Shown: one piece after another, positions 1-5,429 of the stretch
Numbering within the stretch: the first letter of the stretch is position 1
How the letters are laid out: each line of letters starts with the position of its first letter
Origin: JABDCI01 sp964475835
GTDB taxonomy: Bacteria > Verrucomicrobiota > Verrucomicrobiia > JABWAM01
Length of the DNA: 7,781 nt
Assembly (NCBI GenBank): GCA_964475835.1
Contig: CAYYYL010000065.1
Location: 1 to 7,781 of the forward strand
Direction: 5' to 3'
The notes under the pieces: model-generated
Database searches by the model: none
The model's input: the letters and a program-made list of their open reading frames with translations, nothing else
What the model was told of the DNA's origin: nothing
Made by a program: the position numbers and the translations under genes

Positions 1-43
1 GTGCCCATTTAAACCAGTCCTGTGTAAATTTGTAATCACTCAT
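1..43 (-). CDS. N-terminal fragment of a downstream ORF (14 codons, runs off the window)
   Basis: An ATG at 43-41 opens a frame that reads MSDYKFTQDWFKWA before leaving the window. Its start codon shares the ATGA (43-40) with the stop of the CHASE2 gene, a typical arrangement for translationally coupled genes. The hydrophilic start with an aromatic 'FTxDWF' stretch resembles the N-terminus of some class I SAM-dependent methyltransferases, but 14 residues are too few to assign a family, so no function is claimed. The case for a real gene rests on the stop/start overlap and the plausible residue composition. Confidence 0.45.
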   Translation of the reverse strand, partial: MSDYKFTQDWFKWA

Positions 44-1032
44 CGCAGAACGCCTTCGTCATCAATTTGATACTTAGCCCCATTGATTGTTAAAGATATG
101 TCATGAACACAAGAACAAGTTTTGTTCTTAAAAATTTTACCCCCAAAAAGTGGAGGACGTTGAGGTTCCCAAGATTTTTTTGTAAATAGAAGGTAAAGTG
201 GAATTACTTTGAATAAATGACTTGGTCCTGAAAAAGTAATGAATTGAGTCTCATATTGGAGCGGCAGCTTAATTTCCGGGAAAGCTTTTTTAACCGCCAA
301 GGCATCTAGAGAATAGGGAGGAGGTTTGTACTCATCTGAAGGCAAGTTTTCGATGTGAGGCCATCCAACAGGATTCATTTTTCGAATAAAACCGTCTTCA
401 TCGTTTTTGTAATTTACAAAACCCACAATTTCATTATCCGCAATGCTTTCAGATGGCAAAAGATCGGTTTGTGGTTGATCCAAAGGACTGATTTTATTGC
501 CTGCATCATTCACTATTTCAAAAAAATTTGCTCCAAGAACTGTTCGAGCGCCGTACTTCCGAAGGGCTTCTTTTAGAGTAAGATCGTCTGCAAGACGTTC
601 TGCTTTTGGCAAAGGACTATCTTTGGAGAGCACAAGATCAAATGCCACCGCACGTGCACCAGCTTGAAAAAGCTTTTCCAGAATAAGGGCGTAAGCTTTC
701 CGGGGGTAAGGGAATCCTTTGATAAAAGCGTAATCTGGATTTTCCAGCAGCTCTTCTTCATCCAAGGATTCTCCAAGAATGGAAGAATCATCAATACCGA
801 TTAGGATGATGCGATCGTCCTGAGGTAATGGACCCCGACTATGAAATCGTAAATCGTAAGTTTTTAGTTCAAGGTGGTATAACCTAAGCCAATCGGTGCG
901 AGATCCCCAAAAGAAAATGGCAATTCCAATCCAAAAAATTGTTACAAAGGTTGGGATGCGCTTCGAATGACGGAAGGAAGAAAGTCTAACTTGAGAAATC
1001 AATGAGCTAATCCAGGCTAGGATAGTTCTCAT
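40..1032 (-). CDS. CHASE2-domain membrane protein without an output domain (possibly decayed at its C-terminus)
   Basis: This 330-residue protein has one predicted membrane segment at about residues 26-43 and then an extracytoplasmic region typical of CHASE2 sensors. That region shows 'DDRIILIGIDDSSI' (72-85), a 'YPRKAYALILEKLFQAGARAVAFDLV' block (109-134), 'GFVNYKNDEDGFIRK' (204-218) and 'FITFSGP' (264-270). CHASE2 domains are normally followed by two or three membrane helices and a cyclase, kinase or other output domain. Here the reading stops soon after 'FKNK' (301-304), just where the family usually continues with a hydrophobic 'IVLVG' strand. The last 26 residues do not look like CHASE2. 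Dropping one A from the A4 run at 120-123 gives 'KLVLV' in the shifted frame, which suggests a frameshift or decayed end. The gene starts 18 nt after the mtnP stop with no clear Shine-Dalgarno. It is visibly more AT-rich than its neighbours. The ligand is unknown. Confidence 0.75.
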   Translation of the reverse strand: MRTILAWISSLISQVRLSSFRHSKRIPTFVTIFWIGIAIFFWGSRTDWLRLYHLELKTYDLRFHSRGPLPQDDRIILIGIDDSSILGESLDEEELLENPDYAFIKGFPYPRKAYALILEKLFQAGARAVAFDLVLSKDSPLPKAERLADDLTLKEALRKYGARTVLGANFFEIVNDAGNKISPLDQPQTDLLPSESIADNEIVGFVNYKNDEDGFIRKMNPVGWPHIENLPSDEYKPPPYSLDALAVKKAFPEIKLPLQYETQFITFSGPSHLFKVIPLYLLFTKKSWEPQRPPLFGGKIFKNKTCSCVHDISLTINGAKYQIDDEGVLR

Positions 1033-1050
1033 GGCATCTAAGGCGTTTGA

Positions 1051-1926
1051 TCAACGAAGGTGGTCTTTCAAAACAGGCTTCAGTTTTTTCACGGTTGCCA
1101 CCGGCCATAACTTCCGATTGGTGAAAATGGCGGTCTTCAAAGCTTCATGGCAGGACCAGTGCGCACCGAGAGGGATTTTGGGGATCACATTGCGGACGAT
1201 TTCCTTTGCGGTAGCGGCGTTCTGGTGCAGTCGTTTCAACACCAGTTCGAGCGTGACGTGTTCCTCGTCCTCTTTCCAGCAATCGTAGTCAGTCACCATC
1301 GCCATCGTGGCATAGGCGATCTCCGCTTCGCGTGCGAGTTTGGCTTCACCGAGATTGGTCATGCCGATGATGTTGCCGCCGAGCTGGCGGTACATGTTCG
1401 ATTCCGCGCGGGTGGAGAAGGCGGGGCCTTCCATGTTCACGTAGGTGCCGTTGAGATGGACCTTCCGTGTTTCGTTGCGATTGCGTTGAAACAATTGGAC
1501 GGCCTCCTTGTGGACGATGGCCTGGAGTTCCACGGCGATGGGATGGGCGAAAGCCATGTGAGCGACAATTCCTCCGCCGAAGAAGGTGTGTTCGAGGGAT
1601 TTTTTGGTGCGGTCGATGAATTGATCGGGAAGGACGATGTCGAGCGGACGGTATTTTTCCTGCAGGCTGCCCACCGCGCTGACGCTGAGAATGAACCGGA
1701 CGCCGAGGGACTTGAGCGCCCAGATATTGGCCCGGTGGTTGAGTTCCGAGGGAAGAATGCGGTGTCCGCGTCCGTGGCGGGGGAGAAAAACGACATCGCG
1801 GTTAGCGAGGCGTCCGATGAGAAACGCGTCGGAAGGATTGCCGAACGGGGTTTTGATTTTTTTCCAGCGCGTCCGTGTGAGGCCCTCCATTTCGTAAAGG
1901 CCGGAGCCGCCGATGATGGCGATCAT
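1051..1926 (-). CDS. mtnP: S-methyl-5'-thioadenosine phosphorylase (MTAP)
   Basis: This 291-residue cytoplasmic enzyme belongs to the PNP/MTAP phosphorylase family. It splits methylthioadenosine (a by-product of polyamine synthesis and related SAM reactions) with phosphate into adenine and methylthioribose-1-phosphate, feeding methionine and adenine salvage. Visible motifs are the phosphate-binding GGSGLY (6-11), 'LPRHGRGHRILPSELNHRAN' (48-67), VSAVGSL (82-88), 'GTYVNMEGPAFSTRAES' (160-176) and 'MTNLGEAKLAREAE' (189-202). TDYDCW (212-217) carries the two aspartates that mark 6-aminopurine (MTAP) rather than 6-oxopurine specificity. The start at 1926 is chosen because MIAIIGGSG is the family N-terminus; in-frame codons further upstream would only translate the adjacent heptamer repeat. 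The start codon overlaps the stop of the four-helix-bundle ORF (ATGA, 1926-1923). There is no Shine-Dalgarno, because the leader is repeat DNA, so translational coupling is likely. Length is normal for the family. Confidence 0.93.
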   Translation of the reverse strand: MIAIIGGSGLYEMEGLTRTRWKKIKTPFGNPSDAFLIGRLANRDVVFLPRHGRGHRILPSELNHRANIWALKSLGVRFILSVSAVGSLQEKYRPLDIVLPDQFIDRTKKSLEHTFFGGGIVAHMAFAHPIAVELQAIVHKEAVQLFQRNRNETRKVHLNGTYVNMEGPAFSTRAESNMYRQLGGNIIGMTNLGEAKLAREAEIAYATMAMVTDYDCWKEDEEHVTLELVLKRLHQNAATAKEIVRNVIPKIPLGAHWSCHEALKTAIFTNRKLWPVATVKKLKPVLKDHLR

Positions 1927-2327
1927 GGAAGTTGAGAGTTGAGAGTTGAGAGTTGAGAGGCGGAAAAACGTTTGTTCACACGCAAGCTGCTTCGAAGACC
2001 GCTCAACATTTTGCAAATTTCCTCACAATTTGTTGTGAGTTGCATGTGTTGAGATGAGGAAAGATACCCCTGTTTTTTTGCGATAAGGAGTAGGGAAACG
2101 GTTTCATATGCCGATCCAGTCGCAATCTCGATATATCGGGCGTAGTCCAGTCGGGAGGTTCTGGAAGCGCCTTCGGCAATATTCGATGAAATTGAAACAC
2201 AGGCGCGGCGAAGCTGGCTTGTCAGGCCAAAGAGTTCATCTTTTGGAAAAGATCGCGTGCATGAATAGCATTGCCCCGCAAAATCCATCGCTTTCTGCCA
2301 CACAGCGAGCTTTTCGAAGTTGAACAC
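1923..2327 (-). CDS. Four-helix-bundle protein of the 23S rRNA intervening-sequence (S23/IVP) family
   Basis: This 134-residue protein starts at a GTG (2327-2325), with AGGA roughly 10 nt upstream as a possible ribosome binding site. Family features are 'FEKLAVWQKAMDFA' (4-17), 'FPKDELFGLTSQLRRA' (27-42), 'SISSNIAEGASR' (45-56) and 'YIEIATGSAYE' (65-75). They identify the small all-helical proteins first found inside 23S rRNA intervening sequences, which are related to the Avd accessory protein of diversity-generating retroelements. Their biochemical role is not settled; members are thought to form ring-like oligomers that bind nucleic acid. The family usually ends near residue 118-122. Here residues 124-134 (SQLSTLNSQLP) are translated from the heptamer repeat and are probably not functional. 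The gene fills an inverted-repeat cassette between mdh and mtnP, is less GC-rich than its flanks, and ends in an ATGA overlap with mtnP. Confidence 0.88.
   Translation of the reverse strand: MFNFEKLAVWQKAMDFAGQCYSCTRSFPKDELFGLTSQLRRACVSISSNIAEGASRTSRLDYARYIEIATGSAYETVSLLLIAKKQGYLSSSQHMQLTTNCEEICKMLSGLRSSLRVNKRFSASQLSTLNSQLP
1930..1957. repeat. Heptamer repeat arm: four tandem AGTTGAG units
   Basis: Four perfect copies of AGTTGAG occur head to tail (1930-1936, 1937-1943, 1944-1950, 1951-1957), followed by AGG. On the coding strand they read CTCAACT. They encode the C-terminal tail of the four-helix-bundle ORF and also form the immediate leader of mtnP, whose ATG is 3 nt away. They are the inverted counterpart of the arm at 2344-2371. 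Confidence 0.95.
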
Positions 2328-2343
2328 GTCGGGATCCTAGTCT

Positions 2344-2371
2344 CTCAACTCTCAGCTCTCAACTCTCAACT
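2344..2371. repeat. Heptamer repeat arm: four tandem CTCAACT units, inverted relative to 1930-1957
   Basis: The four units are CTCAACT (2344-2350), CTCAGCT (2351-2357), CTCAACT (2358-2364) and CTCAACT (2365-2371). This arm is the reverse complement of the one at 1930-1957 over 28 nt with a single substitution (G at 2355). It ends 2 nt from the mdh stop codon and lies 17 nt upstream of the GTG of the four-helix-bundle gene. Confidence 0.95.
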
Positions 2372-2373
2372 TT

Positions 2374-3303
2374 TCAGAGTCCAATCACCTTCATGCTCTC
2401 CCTCACATGATCCGCACTGCTGCGGAGCTGTTTGAGTTCGTCGTCGGATAGTTTCAGTTCGATGATTTTTTCAACGCCATCTTTTCCGAGCTTGCAGGGG
2501 ACACCGACGAACATGTCCTGGATGCCGTACTGGCCCGTACACCATGCGGCGCAGGGAAGGATTCGTTTTTCATCCCGCACGATGCTGGCCACCATTTGGG
2601 CGACGGAAGCCGAGGGGGCGTAGTAGGCGGAACCGGTTTTCAACAGGGAGACGATTTCGGCGCCGCCCCCGCGTGTACGCTTGACGAGCTCTTCAAGGCG
2701 TTCCTTGGGAATCAAATCCCCGATGGAAATTCCGGATACGGTCGAATAACGCACGAGGGGAACCATGTCATCCCCGTGGCCGCCGAGCACCATGGCCTGT
2801 ACATCCTGGTGCGAGACGCCGAGCTCCATGGCGATGAAGCAGCGAAAGCGTGCGCTGTCGAGCACACCGGCCATGCCGATGATGCGGTTTTTTGGAAATC
2901 CCGTGCGGGCTCCGGCGAGGCAGGTCATGACGTCGAGGGGGTTGGAGACCACGATCACGATCGCGTTGGGGGCGTATTTCTTTACGTTATCGGACACGCC
3001 ACCGACGATTTCGGCGTTGGTTTTGAGGAGATCGTCGCGGCTCATGCCGGGTTTGCGGGCGATGCCGCTGGTGATGACGATGACGTCGGAGTCCTTGTAA
3101 TCGGCGGGGTCGTTGGTTCCGGTCACGAGGGAATCAAAACCTTCGATGCAGGCGGATTCCATCATATCGAGGGCCTTGCCTTTGGGCATGTCGGGGACGA
3201 CATCGTGGAGGACGACGTCACCAAGTTGTTTTTCTGCGATGCGTTGAGCGGTGGTGGAGCCGACAAAACCGGCGCCGACGACGGTGATTTTTGCTTTCTT
3301 CAT
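2374..3303 (-). CDS. mdh: Malate dehydrogenase (NAD-dependent, LDH-like type)
   Basis: This 309-residue soluble enzyme interconverts malate and oxaloacetate with NAD in the TCA cycle. The Rossmann nucleotide loop GAGFVG is at 10-15, and D34 at the end of the second strand fits NAD preference. The active-site loop ARKPGMSRDD (82-91) supplies the substrate arginines R83 and R89, with R83 in the position that distinguishes malate from lactate dehydrogenases. Other expected residues are N121 in VVSNPLDVMT, D149 and R152 in VLDSARFR, and catalytic H176 in LGGHGDD. The start at 3303 gives the family N-terminus MKKAKITVVGAG. An upstream in-frame ATG (3330) and TTG (3336) would add an 'SSENGFHI' stretch with no family support. 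A 174-nt gap separates the gene from the upstream phosphoesterase, so it may have its own promoter, though none was convincing. Confidence 0.95.
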   Translation of the reverse strand: MKKAKITVVGAGFVGSTTAQRIAEKQLGDVVLHDVVPDMPKGKALDMMESACIEGFDSLVTGTNDPADYKDSDVIVITSGIARKPGMSRDDLLKTNAEIVGGVSDNVKKYAPNAIVIVVSNPLDVMTCLAGARTGFPKNRIIGMAGVLDSARFRCFIAMELGVSHQDVQAMVLGGHGDDMVPLVRYSTVSGISIGDLIPKERLEELVKRTRGGGAEIVSLLKTGSAYYAPSASVAQMVASIVRDEKRILPCAAWCTGQYGIQDMFVGVPCKLGKDGVEKIIELKLSDDELKQLRSSADHVRESMKVIGL

Positions 3304-3395
3304 AATATGGAATCCATTTTCAGACGACATTCCCAAAAGGTCGGTTGAAGTAAAACACCGCCGGTGGAGGCGTCTGTAGGTAGTGGGGAAGTTTT

Positions 3396-3419
3396 ACGCA
3401 AAGGCGTGGGAACGCAAAG
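3396..3419. repeat. Pair of 8-nt direct repeats (ACGCAAAG) in the mdh upstream region
   Basis: ACGCAAAG occurs at 3396-3403 and again at 3412-3419, 16 nt start to start, within the 174-nt gap between the phosphoesterase gene and mdh. The spacing is about one and a half helical turns. It could be a remnant of a dispersed short repeat, a regulator-binding site or chance. No -10/-35 pair nearby is good enough to call. Confidence 0.35.
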
Positions 3420-3477
3420 AAAAAACGAACGACAACTTTTGCCCTATTCTTTACCGCAAGCGGTGGGGGAGTGCCTT

Positions 3478-4473
3478 TTATTTGGGCTTGGGCAGGGCGG
3501 CGCGGATGGCGTCAAGAACGCGTGTTTGAACCTCTTCGCGGGTTCCTTTGAGTCGGGCGCCGGCGGCGGCCGTGTGTCCACCTCCACCAAATTGCTGGGC
3601 GATGGCGTTGACATCGATTCGCTTGTCTTTGGATCGAAAACTCAGACGGATAACGCCGTTGTCGACTTCCTCGAAAAGGACGGCGACGAGAACCGAGTGA
3701 ATGCCCCGGATGTGATCGATCATGCCTTCGCTGTCCTCGGGCTTGGCTCCACTGCGTTTGTAGCTCTGTACGTCGATCCAGAAAAAGCCGATGCGATCAT
3801 TGGAGTCGAAGCTGGCAGATTGGAGGATTTCGCGCAGGAGGAGCAGTCGGCGGGGCGGATGGCTTTCGTAGGTGTGACGCGAGAGATCGCCCAGGTCGAT
3901 GCCGTATTCAAGAAGCTGGGCTGCGGCACGAAAGGTAGAGGGGGTGACGGCAGGATATTGGAAGGAGCCCGTATCGGTGCTGATCGCGACGAAAAGGCAT
4001 TTGGCGGTGTCGAGAGAGACCGGCATTTTGGCGGCTTTGAGCAGATCGAAGATCACTTCACCACAGGAGGCCCGTTGGGGTTCGATATGGACAAGATGGC
4101 CATAGCCCGGGTTGCTGGCGTGGTGGTCGATGTTGACGATGGGAACGGGTTTCTCCGGATCGAGCGCGGGCAGGCCGATGCGCTCGATGTTGGCGGCGTC
4201 GACGATGATCCAGCCGTCAAAGGCGCCGCGCGGGAAATCCCCCGAGAGAATCCATTCGGTATGAGGAAGAAAATGATAACGATCGGCCACGCCGTCGGGA
4301 TTCCAGAGAGTCACCTCCCTGCCCATTTCCTTCAGGGAATGAGCCATGGCAAGCATGCATCCGTAGGCATCCCCATCCGGCCTGACGTGGGTGAGGATCA
4401 GAAGACGTTTTTTGGAATCGACGAAGGTTCGGAATTTTCCGGCAAAATCGGAAAGAGTGCTGGTGGCGGCCAT
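3478..4473 (-). CDS. nrnA: DHH/DHHA1 phosphoesterase, NrnA-like (oligoribonuclease / pAp phosphatase)
   Basis: This 331-residue cytoplasmic protein is the usual length for NrnA. The DHH domain shows the metal-binding set H29, D33 and D35 in THVRPDGDAYG, D92 in WIIVDAAN, D116-H117-H118 in NIDHHASN, and D167 in STDTGSFQY. The C-terminal DHHA1 domain carries the substrate-binding glycine motif GGGGHTAAAG (296-305). Family members degrade very short RNAs from RNA turnover and dephosphorylate 3'-phosphoadenosine 5'-phosphate from sulfur metabolism; which activity dominates here cannot be read from sequence. The ATG at 4473 is directly preceded by GAAGG, too close for normal Shine-Dalgarno spacing. 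The gene begins 51 nt after the pseudopilin stop, so co-transcription is possible although the functions are unrelated. Confidence 0.9.
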   Translation of the reverse strand: MAATSTLSDFAGKFRTFVDSKKRLLILTHVRPDGDAYGCMLAMAHSLKEMGREVTLWNPDGVADRYHFLPHTEWILSGDFPRGAFDGWIIVDAANIERIGLPALDPEKPVPIVNIDHHASNPGYGHLVHIEPQRASCGEVIFDLLKAAKMPVSLDTAKCLFVAISTDTGSFQYPAVTPSTFRAAAQLLEYGIDLGDLSRHTYESHPPRRLLLLREILQSASFDSNDRIGFFWIDVQSYKRSGAKPEDSEGMIDHIRGIHSVLVAVLFEEVDNGVIRLSFRSKDKRIDVNAIAQQFGGGGHTAAAGARLKGTREEVQTRVLDAIRAALPKPK

Positions 4474-4524
4474 CCTTCAAATCTGCCACTCCGGGCTGAC
4501 GAGGTAAATTCAAATTGTCCGATG

Positions 4525-5319
4525 CTAATACGCACCGAAACTGTCGAAACCGGATGCTGCAATATTGACCTTGTTGGTCCCTTCCGCGAAGCCATAAAAC
4601 GGTCCGATGAAGGGACCTGGAATCCATCCGGCGCGACCATCGGCATAGCAGACATTGCTTCCAACTTCTCCGTGAGCAGTGTCCGTTCGCGGCGCACCCC
4701 ATGGACTTGAAACAAGGACATTGGTGGAATCGTAGATGGCGCCATTTCCCAGGCGGAGAAAAAAGGATCCCCCAAGTGTGGGGGTGCTTTGGTGGAAGGA
4801 GCGATAACCCAGATAAGTAGGTCGTTCAAACATCAGGATATGCTCGGGACCAGCAGAATCATGGAGGGCATATCGATACCCGTAGTGCAGTTGTGAATTT
4901 TTGAGTGAACCCCAGGCTTGGATCTGTTGATTGTAGATGCGCCCGAGGGGTGGGACGGGGATGCGTTTGCCAAGACTGCTTGGACAATAAAAACTCCGGG
5001 TGCTGTCCAGATAGTTGCTGAGCCCCTCAAAATAGTGACGGATGGCTGGAGCTGCGGAAAAAGTCGGTGGGTAGTTCCATGAGGTGTTCGGCGCCGGAGT
5101 ACGCTGGATAAAGAACCACCCCAGGTTGTCGTTGGCATAGGTCTGTTGGGCCAGGGCAAGCTGGCGAAGATTATTGACGCAGTAGACTTGTCGGGCGGTT
5201 TCCCTACTGCGTGCGATCGCGGGCATGAGAAGTCCGGTCAGAATCGAGATGATCATGATCGTGACCAGGAGCTCGAGCAGGGTGAATCCCAACCGACGAG
5301 ATAAGACGAAAAAATTCAT
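4525..5319 (-). CDS. Pseudopilin-like protein with prepilin cleavage/methylation signal and H-x-DG-type C-terminus
   Basis: This 264-residue exported protein has a class III (prepilin) leader: residues 1-11 (MNFFVLSRRLG), cleavage expected between G11 and F12, then FTLLE with the conserved Glu at mature position +5 (E16), and a hydrophobic helix to about residue 36. 'CVNNLRQLALAQQTYANDN' (47-65) and 'FYCPSS' (110-115) are characteristic of the large pseudopilin paralogue families of Planctomycetes and Verrucomicrobia. The usual H-X9-DG element appears as H216...D227-G228, with ten residues between instead of nine. Members are taken to be surface or type II secretion-associated filament proteins of unknown specific role. 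The start at 5319 gives a short, normal leader; the in-frame ATG at 5361 would give an unusually long one. No other secretion genes are in the window, so this is a solitary copy. Confidence 0.85.
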   Translation of the reverse strand: MNFFVLSRRLGFTLLELLVTIMIISILTGLLMPAIARSRETARQVYCVNNLRQLALAQQTYANDNLGWFFIQRTPAPNTSWNYPPTFSAAPAIRHYFEGLSNYLDSTRSFYCPSSLGKRIPVPPLGRIYNQQIQAWGSLKNSQLHYGYRYALHDSAGPEHILMFERPTYLGYRSFHQSTPTLGGSFFLRLGNGAIYDSTNVLVSSPWGAPRTDTAHGEVGSNVCYADGRAGWIPGPFIGPFYGFAEGTNKVNIAASGFDSFGAY

Positions 5320-5387
5320 GACAGCAAAAGTCAAGCAATGTAGTCCATGTTTGGACGGCAATCCAGCAAGGGGATAACTTAAAAGTC

Positions 5388-5400
5388 GGCAATTTTTGCC
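5388..5400 (-). terminator. Possible weak hairpin downstream of the histidine kinase gene
   Basis: GGCAATTTTTGCC is a perfect 5-3-5 inverted repeat located 30 nt after the kinase stop codon. Read on the minus strand it is followed by GACTTTTAAG, which has only a short T run, so termination would be weak. It lies in the 110-nt gap before the pseudopilin, the only obvious transcript boundary there. It could instead be an operator for the pseudopilin gene. Confidence 0.3.
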
Positions 5401-5429
5401 AAAACTTGATTGTACTCAATGACTTAGCC

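Larger units (their letters stand above)
1930..2371 (-). mobile_element. Putative repeat-bounded cassette carrying the four-helix-bundle gene
   Basis: A 442-bp unit is bounded by 28-nt inverted arms of four heptamers each and carries a single four-helix-bundle ORF. It fits exactly between the mdh stop (2376-2374) and the mtnP start (1926), leaving 2-3 nt on either side, and it is less GC-rich than the flanking genes. There is no transposase inside it and no target-site duplication is evident, so any movement would need factors supplied in trans or a non-transposase route such as RNA-mediated spread. Seen directly: the arms, the ORF and the tight fit. Inferred: mobility. Alternatively, the heptamers could be a locally expanded repeat near a vertically inherited gene. 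Confidence 0.6.

Noticed and set aside
1147..1935. Plus-strand 262-codon frame opposite mtnP
   Set aside because: Antisense shadow of a well-conserved enzyme; the composition (long Ala/Asp/Gly/Phe runs) does not resemble a real protein.
1930..2371. CRISPR-like or diversity-generating retroelement interpretation of the repeats and Avd-related protein
   Set aside because: The repeats are contiguous heptamers without spacers, and there is no reverse transcriptase, template/variable repeat pair or cas gene in the window.
2596..3348. Plus-strand 250-codon frame opposite mdh
   Set aside because: Same shadow pattern; its Gly-Asp-Val-rich sequence mirrors the opposite-strand codons and has no recognisable motif.
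3453..3464. Palindrome ACCGCAAGCGGT shortly after the DHH phosphoesterase stop, considered as a terminator
   Set aside because: The stem is only 4-5 bp with a tiny loop, and on the transcribed strand it is followed by AAAGAATAGGG rather than a T run.
3304..3477. Sigma70-type promoter for mdh in the 174-nt gap
   Set aside because: The best pairs (for example TTGCGT, 17-nt spacer, TACAGA) match only 3 of 6 at each hexamer, not enough to call.
3364..4710. Long open frame (448 codons) on the plus strand, antisense to the DHH phosphoesterase
   Set aside because: It is the antisense shadow of a clearly conserved gene in GC-rich DNA, is rich in low-complexity Gly/Asp stretches, and shows no domain.
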